A DNA stretch of 64,000 nt, from positions 122,013-186,012 of the forward strand of contig PLWQ01000012.1 in the NCBI GenBank assembly GCA_003165595.1. The letters are read 5' to 3'. The notes below the pieces were generated by a model, which was not told the DNA's origin, ran no database searches, and was given only the letters and a program-made list of their open reading frames with translations. How positions within the stretch are numbered: the first letter of the stretch is position 1; each line of letters starts with the position of its first letter. This DNA comes from Fibrobacterota bacterium. GTDB taxonomy: Bacteria; Fibrobacterota; Chitinivibrionia; Chitinivibrionales; FEN-1185. Position numbers and translations under genes: made by a program. This document shows, one piece after another, positions 1 to 9,137 of this stretch.

Positions 1-314
1 GCGCGGGCCAGGTCATCATGCAGGGCTTTGTGCGGCGTGAGATTCCGATCTGGCTGCGGCGGCTGGTTACCCTTGCGCCGTCGATTGTCGTCATCGCCTT
101 GGGACTCGACCCGACGCGTACGCTAGTAATCAGTCAGGTTTTGCTCAGCTTCGGGTTGCCGTTTGCCCTGGTGCCGCTGCTTATGTTTACGGCAAATCGC
201 AACCTGATGGGACCGCTTGTCAACCGCAGGATAACCACCGCGGCCATGACCGCAATCACGCTCACCGTACTCACGCTCAACGTGTATCTCGTTTTACTTA
301 CCATAAGGGGATAG
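1..314 (+). CDS. mntH: Nramp-family divalent metal transporter MntH, C-terminal part
   Basis: Only the last 103 or so residues are inside the window; the reading frame is open to the left edge. The visible start reads AGQVIMQGF, which matches the conserved Nramp consensus transport motif lying between two membrane helices. It is followed by three hydrophobic segments (around IVVIALGL, VISQVLLSFGLPFALVPLLM and the C-terminal stretch ending VYLVLL). The family imports Mn2+ and Fe2+ by proton symport in the inner membrane. The stop codon is 4 bp before the next start, so the two genes are probably co-transcribed. Family assignment is confident; the metal preference is not visible. Confidence 0.85.
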   Translation, partial: AGQVIMQGFVRREIPIWLRRLVTLAPSIVVIALGLDPTRTLVISQVLLSFGLPFALVPLLMFTANRNLMGPLVNRRITTAAMTAITLTVLTLNVYLVLLTIRG

Positions 315-318
315 CGTC

Positions 319-1224
319 ATGTTCAAACACCTGCTCGTCCCGCTCGACGGCTCGCACCTGGCCGAGGCAGCGCTGCCCGCAGCCCGCTTCCTGTCACGAT
401 CCTTCGGCGCCAGCGTGACTCTGGTGCACCTGATGGAAAAGGGGCGGCCCCAGACCGTGCACGACCAGCCGCACCTGCACGATGCAAACGAGGCTGCGGC
501 CTACCTGTCGCGCGTCGCCGCGTCGTTTCCCGAGGGCATACCGGTGGATTGGCACGTGCACGAAGACGAGGTGCGCCGGGTAGCCCCGAGTATCGTGGAG
601 CATTGCATGAAGGAGCTGTATTCCGATCTTGTCATCATGTGCTCGCATGGCGAAGGAGGCACGAGGCGTTTTGTGCAGAGCAGCATCGCGCAGCAGGTGA
701 CCGCGTTTGGCACCGTGCCGGTGCTCGTTCTCCACGCCGAGCGATCGTTGCACCGGGAATTCGCGTGCAACAAGATCCTTATGCCGGTAGAGGGCGGGCA
801 ACAGCATGGCGACATCTTCGGCATAGCCGAGAAATTTGCGACCACCTGCGCCGCCGTTGTTCGGCTGATCTCCGTGGCGCCCACCAACGGTACGATCAAA
901 GGCAAATGGCTCCAGGTAGGGAGGCTTCTTCCGGGAGCCACCGCCGAGCTGCTCGACCTCGAGGCCGATCAACTGGGGGAATTCCTCCGCTCAAAGGCGT
1001 CGGCGCTCCGGGCCGCTGGCGTCACGGCAGAAACCGCGGTGCTTCGCGGCGACCCCGGCCCCGTGATTTCTCTTGACGCAGAAGAATCGGACGCAGACAT
1101 TATCGTGATGGCAACGCACGGGAAATCGGGCATGTCGGCGCTGTGGGAAGGGAGCGTTGCGTCACGGGTGTTTGCCGAAAGCAAGACGCCCCTGCTGCTT
1201 GTTCCTGTTGCCGTAACGTCATGA
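319..1224 (+). CDS. tandem-domain universal stress protein (UspA family)
   Basis: 301 residues with two UspA-type alpha/beta domains, about 1-140 and 150-301. Each begins with a hydrophobic strand followed by a phosphate-loop region (HLLVPLDGS; KILMPVEGG). The second domain keeps the nucleotide-binding signature as HGKSGMSALWEGS (about residues 267-279), followed by the usual final strand TPLLLVPV. In the first domain the equivalent HGEGGTRRFVQSS is degenerate, so probably only one half binds ATP. It follows the metal transporter with 4 bp between them. Tandem Usp proteins are cytoplasmic and respond to stress or energy state; the actual role here is unknown. Confidence 0.88.
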   Translation: MFKHLLVPLDGSHLAEAALPAARFLSRSFGASVTLVHLMEKGRPQTVHDQPHLHDANEAAAYLSRVAASFPEGIPVDWHVHEDEVRRVAPSIVEHCMKELYSDLVIMCSHGEGGTRRFVQSSIAQQVTAFGTVPVLVLHAERSLHREFACNKILMPVEGGQQHGDIFGIAEKFATTCAAVVRLISVAPTNGTIKGKWLQVGRLLPGATAELLDLEADQLGEFLRSKASALRAAGVTAETAVLRGDPGPVISLDAEESDADIIVMATHGKSGMSALWEGSVASRVFAESKTPLLLVPVAVTS

Positions 1225-1291
1225 AGCCGACCGGAGGCCTGCCACGCGGAAATCGATCCTGGAGGACCGCGGCCGTTTTGGCCCCCTCATC

Positions 1292-1320
1292 TTGACTTAC
1301 CCGTTGTCATATAGTAGAAT
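1292..1320 (+). promoter_or_regulatory. sigma70-type promoter for the lipoprotein gene
   Basis: TTGACT at 1292-1297 and TAGAAT at 1315-1320 are separated by exactly 17 bp. The pair lies about 47 bp upstream of the ATG at 1367, in an AT-rich island. It is among the clearest -35/-10 pairs seen in the window. Confidence 0.6.
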
Positions 1321-1366
1321 AACAGCATTCACCATTTACCATTCACCTAATTCACATGGAGGTCGT

Positions 1367-1948
1367 ATGAAGCGTATCTGTGTACTGACTCTCGCCATCG
1401 CATCCCTTTTCGTCATGGGATGCGTTTCAAAATTGATTTATAACAAGGAGCTTCCGGAAATCAAACCCCCGGCCGACAAGGCCCTGTGCGTGATCGTTCG
1501 CCCCACTGCCTTCATGGGTGCGACATTCGTGCCTGTCTACTGCGACCAGAAGTACGTGGGCGGCACCGAGGGAAATACCATGCTCACATTCCCGGTTGAC
1601 CCGGGTGAGCACTACATTATCGGCGACGCAACCAACAAATCCAAGATCAAATACAATTTCGTGGCAGGCAAGGTCTACTTCATCTTTCATACGGTAGTAA
1701 CGGTGAGCGCCGGGTACGTGACGATAAACACCAGCACCTTTGCGCCGATGGACGGAAAATCGGCAACGGAAAAAATAGAATCCGAGAAGGGCAAGATCAC
1801 ATGGGTGCAGAAGAATCCTGAAGACAAGGACACCAAGGACATGAGCACCGGCGATTTCGAAGACGTGAAAAAGGATTACACAAAATGGGCGTCCGAGAGC
1901 AAGAACGCGGAAGACGCCAAGAAGGAATCCGAGTATCCGGGCTACTGA
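1367..1948 (+). CDS. small lipoprotein with DUF2846-like domain
   Basis: 193 residues from the ATG at 1367, chosen because GGAGG sits 5 bp upstream and a signal peptide begins there. The frame is open further up to 1292 but that extension has no signal sequence. A type II signal peptide ends in the lipobox VMGC, with Cys near residue 18. The core (about 35-130) resembles DUF2846: KALCVIVRP, a Gly-rich turn and a strand ending PGEHYII. The last 60 residues are highly charged and probably disordered. Likely anchored in a cell-envelope membrane. No partner is evident; it is monocistronic, with its own promoter and a hairpin after it. Confidence 0.75.
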   Translation: MKRICVLTLAIASLFVMGCVSKLIYNKELPEIKPPADKALCVIVRPTAFMGATFVPVYCDQKYVGGTEGNTMLTFPVDPGEHYIIGDATNKSKIKYNFVAGKVYFIFHTVVTVSAGYVTINTSTFAPMDGKSATEKIESEKGKITWVQKNPEDKDTKDMSTGDFEDVKKDYTKWASESKNAEDAKKESEYPGY

Positions 1949-1966
1949 CCCGACCAGTATGATGGA

Positions 1967-1990
1967 GGCATCACCCGCGCGGGTGATGCC
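1967..1990. terminator. hairpin between convergent genes
   Basis: A perfect 10-bp stem (GGCATCACCC paired with GGGTGATGCC) around a GCGC loop lies between the convergent lipoprotein and sugar transporter genes. There is only a short T/C tract after it on the + strand, so it could act as a weak bidirectional terminator. Confidence 0.5.
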
Positions 1991-2032
1991 TTCCCCGCCT
2001 CGCCAACCCGGCGAATCTCCCCTGTCCGGCTT

Positions 2033-3427
2033 TCATCCCTCCATTGCCTCAAGCTCTTTCCCCTTTGTCTCGTGCGAAAACTTAAAGACAAAGAAGAACG
2101 AGATAACCGCGAATACCGTGTAGATTGCATACGCGCCGCCCAGGCCGATGCCGGAAAGCATCATGGGAAACGTCATGGTAATTGCGAAATTGGAAAGCCA
2201 TTGGGCAAGCCCGCTCACGGCAAGTCCGGATCCGCGGATCTGATTGGGGAACATTTCGCCGAGCATCACCCACATCACCGGTCCCCACGAGAAGTTGAAG
2301 AACATCACATACAGATTTGCGCAAATCAATGCGATTGTGCCGGCGCCTGCGCCGAGCGCGAGCGTCCCCGACGCGCCTGATGCCGCGGTCGCGAAGACGA
2401 CGGCCAATGTTCCCAGGGTAAGGGCCATGCCCACCGACCCGATCAGCAGCATGGGCTTTCTTCCCACTTTGTCTATAATCGCGGTCGCGACAAGACAAGA
2501 GCAGATGCTGAGCGCCGACGAGATTACATTTATCAATAACGCATTCGATTCCGAAAATCCGGCCGATTGCCACAGAACAGCACCGTAGTAGAAAACGACG
2601 TTGATGCCCACCAACTGCTGGAACGTGGCCAGGCCTATTCCGAGCCACACGATGGGGCGAATTCCGTTGGGGCCCAATAGATCGCGCAACGCCGGCCGGT
2701 GATGGTCCGACGCCAGGGACTGCCGGATCTCGTTGTATTTTGCTTCCGCACCGCTGCCCATGAGCCGGTTAAGCACCGCCAGCGCCTTGTCTCTCTTGTT
2801 GGTGGCCACAAGATAGCGTGGACTTTCAGGAATAGCAAGCAATGCGAAGAAGAAAACAACCGACGGAATCAATTCCATCCAGAACATCCAGCGCCAGGCC
2901 TGAAAGCCGAGCGCGAAATCGTGCATGGAGCCGCCGGCTTTAAAGGCAATGAGGTAGTTGCTGAGGAACGAAAAGAACAATCCGGCGATAATGGCGATCT
3001 GCTGAACGGACGACAACCGTCCGCGAACACGCGCGGGAGCTATTTCGCTGATATAGGCGGGAGCAAGAACCGAAGCGGCTCCTACGGCAAACCCGCCGAT
3101 CAGGCGGTAGACGATGAACTCGATCGATCCGTGAGCGATCCCGGAACCGAGTGATGTGATACAGAAGAATATCGCGGAAATAATAAGAATAGATCTTCGA
3201 CCGAATGTGTCCGCGGCTCTTCCTGCAATAAAGGCGCCCGCGGCGCAGCCGAGCAGCATGGATGCAACATTGAATCCGGTGCCCATGCTGTTGGAGTGAA
3301 ATGCCGTCCGTAAACCGTCAACGGTACCGTTGATGACACCGGAATCGTATCCGAACAGAAAGCCTCCGATGGTCGCCACCAGCGTTATTAGAAATATGAA
3401 CCCGGTATTGTGCATGGAGTTTGACAT
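2033..3427 (-). CDS. xylE: MFS sugar porter, D-xylose/proton symporter type
   Basis: 464 residues with about twelve hydrophobic helices. The start at 3427 was chosen over an upstream frame extension because MSNSMHNTGFIF leads directly into the first helix. Sugar porter signatures are present: GFLFGYDSGVINGT in helix 1, GRAADTFGRR (about 69-77), RGRLSS, PESPRYL, QQLVGINVVFYYG in helix 7, DKVGRKP and the terminal ETKGKEL, close to the usual PETKG. The family imports xylose, arabinose or related sugars with protons across the inner membrane. It is the last gene of a leftward operon behind xylulokinase and a xylose isomerase homologue, which makes xylose the likely substrate. Confidence 0.88.
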   Translation of the reverse strand: MSNSMHNTGFIFLITLVATIGGFLFGYDSGVINGTVDGLRTAFHSNSMGTGFNVASMLLGCAAGAFIAGRAADTFGRRSILIISAIFFCITSLGSGIAHGSIEFIVYRLIGGFAVGAASVLAPAYISEIAPARVRGRLSSVQQIAIIAGLFFSFLSNYLIAFKAGGSMHDFALGFQAWRWMFWMELIPSVVFFFALLAIPESPRYLVATNKRDKALAVLNRLMGSGAEAKYNEIRQSLASDHHRPALRDLLGPNGIRPIVWLGIGLATFQQLVGINVVFYYGAVLWQSAGFSESNALLINVISSALSICSCLVATAIIDKVGRKPMLLIGSVGMALTLGTLAVVFATAASGASGTLALGAGAGTIALICANLYVMFFNFSWGPVMWVMLGEMFPNQIRGSGLAVSGLAQWLSNFAITMTFPMMLSGIGLGGAYAIYTVFAVISFFFVFKFSHETKGKELEAMEG

Positions 3428-3564
3428 GAAGAGCTGCCCTTTCGTTGGTTGTGGAAGGGTAATCGATTTTCGGCACATTCCGGCGGGAAATCCGGGACGC
3501 CATCCGCAAATCTTCCTGGGGGAAAAGGGCAGAGCGGGGGCGCCCCGGACGTTCATTCACACGA

Positions 3565-4701
3565 TTATTTATACATCTCCCTGAACGCCGCGCTCGCCTC
3601 CACCACCGACTCGCGCATCATGTCTTCGGCCTTTGCCGTCTCCCTGTTCGCAAGATGTTTCATGAGCAGAGCGGTGTCGAGTTTTGCCGCGGCCTTTTCG
3701 CACGCTTCCCACGAAAGGATGCTGCGCACGACGCGATCGATACCCTGCTTCTCGCTGTCGTACGGCCGCACCTGCATGTCGTGGCCTTTCCATCTGCGAT
3801 ACCCGGCGGTTGCGAGCAGTCCGGCAATGGCGATGTTCATGCCGTTTATCCTGACGCCGTGATCGATGTCGAACTTGCCCGGTCCTCCCAGGATGATGCC
3901 GTCGTTATTGCCCTGGCTGTTCATGTGCATGTGCAGTAATGCGTTATTGTCAAGTTCTTCCACCGTGTCGTATACATGGTCCAGACCGATCATTTCCGAA
4001 TGGCCGAATTCCTTGTTTATTCCCTTCTTGTCACGGCTGATGCCGAATTCCTTTTCGAGATTGTACCACAGCAGAAGTCCGCTGGCGACCGTCGGCAGCA
4101 TGAGAGCGGGATGCCCCTCGTTGGGCTTGGGCTCAATGGCAATATAAAGTTTGCCCCCTTTGGTCGCCTCATAGTTGCACAGCGCCGCAATGTTTTCCTT
4201 GAGGTTCTGGTACATCTTTTTGATTCCAACGGTTGCGATATCGTAACCGTAGGAGCCGTTCCACAGGACAAACGCGGGGGCGAGGCCCGGGTCCGGATGC
4301 CAGGCGCGCGCAAGCGGCCCGTAGGTAAGGTCGACCGCCTTTTCGCCGAGCTCGGCGGCGGCGGTCTTTTCCTTTTCGTCCAGCGACGCAATCCCGCCAT
4401 AGGCAAAATGGCTGTGTGCGCCCGGCGTCATCATTGCGAGATAGATGCCGGTTTCGCCCAAAGCGTCCGCAACCGCGGAGGCGTTCTTTTCGTCGATTTC
4501 GGTGTCGTAGTGAACTTCATACCCGAGTTCAATATGCGAGGGAAGCCGCGGGGCGATTTCCTTCTTGATAAGGCGGACAATGCTTGCCGAATCGATCTTC
4601 GTTGCGCCCCACTCCTTCCGGATGTCGCTCGGAACGAATCCGCCTTTCCCCGCGTGGAACGTCCATCTGCATAGGCTGTGATGAGATTTTGTTTCTGCCA
4701 T
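3565..4701 (-). CDS. xylA: xylose isomerase-like TIM-barrel protein (divergent)
   Basis: 378 residues from the ATG at 4701 (GAAGG upstream). Xylose isomerase hallmarks are visible: IEPKPNEGHP (Glu190 and Lys192, matching the catalytic EPKPNEP motif), EFGHSEM (Glu231 and His234, metal ligands) and GGPGKFDID (near 272-280). The strand that normally reads HIDLN with an Asp ligand reads HMHMN here, so that ligand appears to be His259, and the following metal-2 loop is shorter. Length fits class I enzymes. It lies 38 bp after xylulokinase and before the transporter. Expected reaction: D-xylose to D-xylulose in the cytoplasm. The altered site leaves open a different aldose/ketose pair. Confidence 0.8.
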   Translation of the reverse strand: MAETKSHHSLCRWTFHAGKGGFVPSDIRKEWGATKIDSASIVRLIKKEIAPRLPSHIELGYEVHYDTEIDEKNASAVADALGETGIYLAMMTPGAHSHFAYGGIASLDEKEKTAAAELGEKAVDLTYGPLARAWHPDPGLAPAFVLWNGSYGYDIATVGIKKMYQNLKENIAALCNYEATKGGKLYIAIEPKPNEGHPALMLPTVASGLLLWYNLEKEFGISRDKKGINKEFGHSEMIGLDHVYDTVEELDNNALLHMHMNSQGNNDGIILGGPGKFDIDHGVRINGMNIAIAGLLATAGYRRWKGHDMQVRPYDSEKQGIDRVVRSILSWEACEKAAAKLDTALLMKHLANRETAKAEDMMRESVVEASAAFREMYK

Positions 4702-4739
4702 ACAAAGGTGTCCTTCTGTGAGATTGAAAAATAGTGTGA

Positions 4740-6290
4740 TTAATCCAGCACTGCTTGTTTCATTGTTTTTACAGATCGGGAGAGCGACCTGGCCGTTTGC
4801 AGCTTGTCGAGCCATGTTGCATAACAATCGGCGTACGTTCCCGCAAGCTTAGGGTTTGGAGAAACCCTCCGGGTGATTGCAAGGCTTTTGAAGGCTTCCT
4901 GGGCCGACCGGTATATCCCGGCGCCCATGCCAGCGCCACGGGCCGCTCCTGCAGCGCCGTCGGTGTTGCACAGCTCAAGATCGGCATTGCACACCGTGGC
5001 AAATACTTCGGCAAAAAGGCCACTCCTGAACATGTTGGCATGCCCGGCGCGAACGGTTTTGACCGAAACGCCGGTTGTGCGCAGGATGTCGAGTCCAAAC
5101 CGCAGCGCGAACACGATCCCTTCCTGGGCCGCACGCAGCAAATGACCGCGCGAATGTACCGAAAAGTCCAACCCGCAGAGCGATGCATGCACATTGGCGT
5201 TTTCGAGCGTGCGCTCTGCGCCGTTGCCATAGGGAAAAACCTGCAGGCCGTCGCTTCCCGGCGCGACCTTCTGCGCTTCCGCGTTCATCTGCTCGTAGGT
5301 CATGCTCTCGCTGCCCGTGACGCACAGGTTCTGTTTGAGCCAGCGGTTCAGGATGCCGGCCCCATTGACGCAGAGGAGAACGCCGTACCGGGGAGAACGC
5401 TCGGTGTAGTTGACATGAGCGAATGTGTTCACCCGGAACGCAGGATCGGCGGCCGGCGTGTCTGCAACGCCGTACACCACCCCGGATGTCCCGGCCGTCG
5501 CGGCAACCTCGCCCGGGTTGAGCACGTACAGCGACAGGGCGTTGTTGGGCTGGTCTCCGGCGCGGTAGGAAACGGGAATTCCCGCAGGTATCCCGAGGTC
5601 CGAAGCCGCACCAACCATAACGGTTCCCTGAATGCCAAAACAGGGAACGATCGAGGGAACAACTTCGTAATTGAGATCGAAGTAGTCAAACAGGAAATCC
5701 GCGAGCCTATGGTGCTTGTAGTCCCACATGATGCCTTCGGACAACCCGCTTTGTGTGGTGGTGATGTCGCCGGTGAGCTTCATGGCTATGTAGTCACCCG
5801 GCAGCATCACCTTGTGGATCCTGGCATACGTGCCGGGTTCATTGTTCTTTACCCACGCGAGTTTCGAGGCGGTGAAATTGCCGGGCGAATTGAGCAGGCG
5901 TTCGATGCACTTGTGCTGGCCGATTTCTTCGAATGCCCGGTTGCCGATATCGACCGCCCTGCTGTCGCACCAGATGATGGCGTTTGCAACGGGTGCGCCC
6001 TTCTTGTCCACCATCACCAGCCCGTGCATCTGATAGGCAATGCCGATCGCGCGTACACGCTTGAGGTCGACCGACGGATCGGAGCGAAGCATGCCGATTG
6101 CAAGCAGCACATGTTTCCACCAGGTTTCCGGTGCCTGCTCGGCAAAGCCAGCCTGAGGGGAGATGATGTCGAGTTCGGTTTGCGGTGACGTTGACGAAGC
6201 GGCAAGCTGCTGGCTCTCGATGTCGAGGAGAGATGCTTTGATCGACGAGCTGCCGATGTCCAGCCCAAGAAGATATCCGGTGTCCGCCAT
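4740..6290 (-). CDS. xylB: xylulokinase (FGGY family)
   Basis: 516 residues from the ATG at 6290, preceded by GGGGGA. The N-terminal phosphate-binding loop is LGLDIGSSSIKASLLD (about 8-23). MHGLV (88-92) and IIWCDSRA (about 105-112) match the sugar-binding strand of xylulokinases. The catalytic Asp is probably Asp246 in AGDQPNN, followed by TAGTSGVVYGV. The C-terminal ATPase half contains EGIVFALRFGLDIL. It phosphorylates D-xylulose to xylulose 5-phosphate. It is the first gene of the leftward xylB-xylA-xylE operon, 38 bp from the isomerase. L-ribulose or another pentulose cannot be excluded from sequence. Confidence 0.88.
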   Translation of the reverse strand: MADTGYLLGLDIGSSSIKASLLDIESQQLAASSTSPQTELDIISPQAGFAEQAPETWWKHVLLAIGMLRSDPSVDLKRVRAIGIAYQMHGLVMVDKKGAPVANAIIWCDSRAVDIGNRAFEEIGQHKCIERLLNSPGNFTASKLAWVKNNEPGTYARIHKVMLPGDYIAMKLTGDITTTQSGLSEGIMWDYKHHRLADFLFDYFDLNYEVVPSIVPCFGIQGTVMVGAASDLGIPAGIPVSYRAGDQPNNALSLYVLNPGEVAATAGTSGVVYGVADTPAADPAFRVNTFAHVNYTERSPRYGVLLCVNGAGILNRWLKQNLCVTGSESMTYEQMNAEAQKVAPGSDGLQVFPYGNGAERTLENANVHASLCGLDFSVHSRGHLLRAAQEGIVFALRFGLDILRTTGVSVKTVRAGHANMFRSGLFAEVFATVCNADLELCNTDGAAGAARGAGMGAGIYRSAQEAFKSLAITRRVSPNPKLAGTYADCYATWLDKLQTARSLSRSVKTMKQAVLD

Positions 6291-6331
6291 TAATTCCCCC
6301 GCCACAAGTGAACACTTCCGGCTGCTCACGC

Positions 6332-6350
6332 CGGCATGGATCTGATGCCG
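6332..6350. promoter_or_regulatory. inverted repeat upstream of xylB (candidate operator)
   Basis: CGGCAT and ATGCCG flank a 7-nt spacer, 42-60 bp upstream of the xylB start. A second small palindrome, AAGTG-AA-CACTT, is at 6306-6317. Either could bind a sugar-responsive repressor. No xylose regulator gene is adjacent. Confidence 0.3.
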
Positions 6351-6424
6351 ATTAATGTTAGCAGTAATTTACGAAATTGGGCCGGGGAATCCTCTCAGGA
6401 AATGTCGAGTTCCTTTAGTTGGAA

Positions 6425-6439
6425 ATATATTATTAAATG
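6425..6439. promoter_or_regulatory. AT-rich box upstream of the xylose operon
   Basis: ATATATTATTAAATG stands out in a GC-rich background about 135 bp upstream of xylB, in a gap of 234 bp that holds no gene. Close relatives of this box occur at 11772, 18882, 36627, 49343 and 57969, almost all in intergenic DNA; it may be a promoter -10 region. Confidence 0.35.
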
Positions 6440-6524
6440 AGCCTTTTCAGTTGATCGAGAACCTGGGCGTTGCGCATCTCTCTGTGTTCTGCGTGCCTCC
6501 GAGGCAAAGGATTCCTCACTCTCC

Positions 6525-9068
6525 TCAGTACATTTCTTCGGAACCCACACTATGCACTTTCGCAATATACACCGCATGCGCGTCCGTCAACCTATGCCAC
6601 GCGAGCGTCGATCCCAGCTTCACGAGTCTTCTCGACAGCAGCTTCCCTGCCACGTCGTACACTTCCACCTGTGCGGTTCTGCCTACCAGGTTCCGAGGTA
6701 CGGCCATCGATTGCGCCGACGAAACCATGGCGCCGATCGAGAAGACTGTTGCTCCAGAAGCGCCTGTTGGTCCTGCGGCCCGGCCTGTGCCGAGAACGGA
6801 CACCTTTGGTCCTGCGGGTTGTGTCATGAGGCTGTAAATTGTCTGCAATGACGTGCCCGACGGCGCGAAATACAGGGTGTCGCCGGCCGATGTGGCAACG
6901 GTGAGCGTGGCCCCGGTCTTTGTCCCGCCGTCGGCGCCGTTCCTGTACATCTGGACCGCGGCATTTCCCCAGGGGTTGACAAGGACCAAATCCCTACCGC
7001 GGTTGCTTATCGCGCGGGCATACTGCACCGAACCTGCCCTGAAGTCGCTTGACACAAGGAATCCGCCATAGGCGCCAAGATCTCCGAATTTCGCGTACGA
7101 GGTCATGGACCAATCGGCAAAGAGCTTGACTTTCCCCTGAAACGACTGCGCGAGCATTTCGCACAGCCCGGCCGGGACAGGCGAAAGATTTTCGATGCCG
7201 CCGCCGCCGGTATGGATATGCAGATTGTTGTAGGAATTGTTGACCGCAAAGCTTTTCAGGTGATTGAGAATTGAGTCGGCCGGATACCCAGCGCGCGCAG
7301 CCGCCGGGTAAAACGAGTTGGTGCCGTTTCCGTCGTTCCACCGCCGCATTTGGTCTATCATGTTCCACGCGATCTTCAATGAAGCGGAATCGCTGAACAA
7401 CCCGATTTGGCTTGCCGGGTAGATGTGTTGGCATCCTATAACATTGCCGTCGTTCCAGTCGCGGCCCGTTTCGGTGTACCTGAAGACGGTCTGAATCTGG
7501 CCCGTAAACGTATTCTGACGTGTAAAGGTTGGAAACGCGCTCATTTTCGACAGGATGGTCTGCCAGGTAGTCCGCTTGTTGGCGTCAAGGTTGAGCGCCG
7601 TACTAATGTCGATGCATCCCTGAAGCAGGAACCGCACCAGCCCCAGAGACATGACGCCGTTTGTTTGCGGGTACGCATCTCCCTCATGCTGCGCGTCGTT
7701 GACAATAACGTATCTGACACCGTCCCATTGCAGATAGTTCTCCCAAAACAGCGCCGACTGCTTGAGGTAGTCGTACACGGTGTTTGCATAGGAGACATCG
7801 GCCGTGTAATACCAGTGGTACAGGATGGGAACCGCGGCAAACGCGGTCATGGATTTCTGGTTCCAGAAATTCTTGTCGGCGCTGCCGTCGGGCAGCGGGC
7901 CGATGTGTACGCCGTAGTACAGGCCGCTAAAACTGTTCGCCTGTGCCGCCGCTTGACCGTTTGTAATCCAGTCGAGCACTGGTTTGTCGTAACAGGCGGA
8001 GATGTCCGCGTGGTTCAGGTTGCACAGGCTGAAAAAGGGAGCTTCATAATTGTAATTGAGGGTAAAGTCCCCGTTCCAGTCCATGTTGCCCAGCGACCAG
8101 TTTCCCCACAGGCCGGGAGGATACTCGCCTCCGCGCATGCAGCACCCGAGTAGATACAATGACCCGTAGAAGAATTTCTCAATTGTTTTGTCGGGAATCT
8201 CTATAAAAGATTTCCCATAGTAATCCGCCCACCACTGGCGATGTGCGGCATTGAGCGCCGCGACGTCCGCGGCGGTCATGCTCTGGATCATGGCAGGTGC
8301 GGCCGCCTGATAGTTGCCTGAGTCGATATTGCTGAGCACGGCGCTCACGATGTAGCAGGTGTCAGAAACGGTCGGACTCATCGAAAACGTGAGCGTGCCC
8401 TGGTTGAATGTTCCGGCCGCGCCGATCACTCGGGCGGCCAGCCTGCCTTTACGGGTAGGATATCCCTTGTAGGCATCCACGTTGTCCGAGGCGGCGACGT
8501 CAAGACACGCGACTCCTCCCGAGGCTGTCACCTTTGATTGGTCTAGGGCGCCAAAGCCGTCGGTGAGCCGGACCCTCACCGCGATCACGGAGTCTCCAGT
8601 GAGAACGAGTCTGGTTACAAGCACATTCTTAGTGGCCGACATCCAGGACTGCAATCCCAGGTTATTTCGGCCCACCGAAAACGAACCTGTACATTCCGCA
8701 AACTTGAGCACCTGCTGCATGGAATAACTCGATCCTTTCATTTGCGGCATGCTCACAACAACTTTTCCAAGCGGTTGTGTCTTCCCTTGCGTCAATGACC
8801 ACCATTCGTTCTTCCCGAGACAAAACGACATGCTGTCGATGGTTCCGGTGATCGCGACGCCGACATCGCCGTTGCCGAGCAGCGGAGCGTCGGTGGTCTG
8901 GGCCGTGGTCACGAGCGTGGGTGCCGAGGTCCACGCGCCGCTGTATGGAGTGATGACACGAAGCGCATTGGATTGCACATACTCATCGGCACAGGCCGTT
9001 GCGACCGCGGCAATAGCAACGATGCTTGCGATCGTGCAGGAAAAAGGAAACCAACGGGATGCATTCAT
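6525..9068 (-). CDS. secreted GH95-like glycoside hydrolase
   Basis: 847 residues with a signal peptide (about 1-27) and a strong ribosome site (GAGGTGA). The N-terminal beta domain carries the GH95-type LLGNGDVGVAITG. The (alpha/alpha)6 region has PPGLWGNWSLGNMDWNGDFT, NYNYEAPFF and later HTGGGGIENLSPVPAG with CEMLAQS, aligning with the alpha-L-fucosidase/galactosidase family GH95, though loops differ. A strand-rich region ending VLVNPWG resembles the GH95 C-terminal sandwich. The end has a FlgD/T9SS-like module (VEVYDVAGKLLSRRLV). Probable role: exo-removal of alpha-L-fucose or L-galactose from side chains outside the cell. It is 69 bp downstream of the next gene to the right. Confidence 0.65.
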   Translation of the reverse strand: MNASRWFPFSCTIASIVAIAAVATACADEYVQSNALRVITPYSGAWTSAPTLVTTAQTTDAPLLGNGDVGVAITGTIDSMSFCLGKNEWWSLTQGKTQPLGKVVVSMPQMKGSSYSMQQVLKFAECTGSFSVGRNNLGLQSWMSATKNVLVTRLVLTGDSVIAVRVRLTDGFGALDQSKVTASGGVACLDVAASDNVDAYKGYPTRKGRLAARVIGAAGTFNQGTLTFSMSPTVSDTCYIVSAVLSNIDSGNYQAAAPAMIQSMTAADVAALNAAHRQWWADYYGKSFIEIPDKTIEKFFYGSLYLLGCCMRGGEYPPGLWGNWSLGNMDWNGDFTLNYNYEAPFFSLCNLNHADISACYDKPVLDWITNGQAAAQANSFSGLYYGVHIGPLPDGSADKNFWNQKSMTAFAAVPILYHWYYTADVSYANTVYDYLKQSALFWENYLQWDGVRYVIVNDAQHEGDAYPQTNGVMSLGLVRFLLQGCIDISTALNLDANKRTTWQTILSKMSAFPTFTRQNTFTGQIQTVFRYTETGRDWNDGNVIGCQHIYPASQIGLFSDSASLKIAWNMIDQMRRWNDGNGTNSFYPAAARAGYPADSILNHLKSFAVNNSYNNLHIHTGGGGIENLSPVPAGLCEMLAQSFQGKVKLFADWSMTSYAKFGDLGAYGGFLVSSDFRAGSVQYARAISNRGRDLVLVNPWGNAAVQMYRNGADGGTKTGATLTVATSAGDTLYFAPSGTSLQTIYSLMTQPAGPKVSVLGTGRAAGPTGASGATVFSIGAMVSSAQSMAVPRNLVGRTAQVEVYDVAGKLLSRRLVKLGSTLAWHRLTDAHAVYIAKVHSVGSEEMY

Positions 9069-9137
9069 GAGTTCACCTCAACGGATCGGCTGGATATCTG
9101 CGCAAACAAAATTGATGCCTACAATATCATGCCCTTG

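Noticed and set aside
4755-6188. 477-codon open frame on the + strand across xylB
   Set aside because: It is exactly antisense to a well-supported kinase, has no ribosome site or family motif, and long antisense frames are common in GC-rich coding DNA.
6494-6506. TGCCTC-C-GAGGCA as terminator of the GH95-like gene
   Set aside because: The loop is a single base and no T-run follows on the minus strand, so it is unlikely to work as a terminator.
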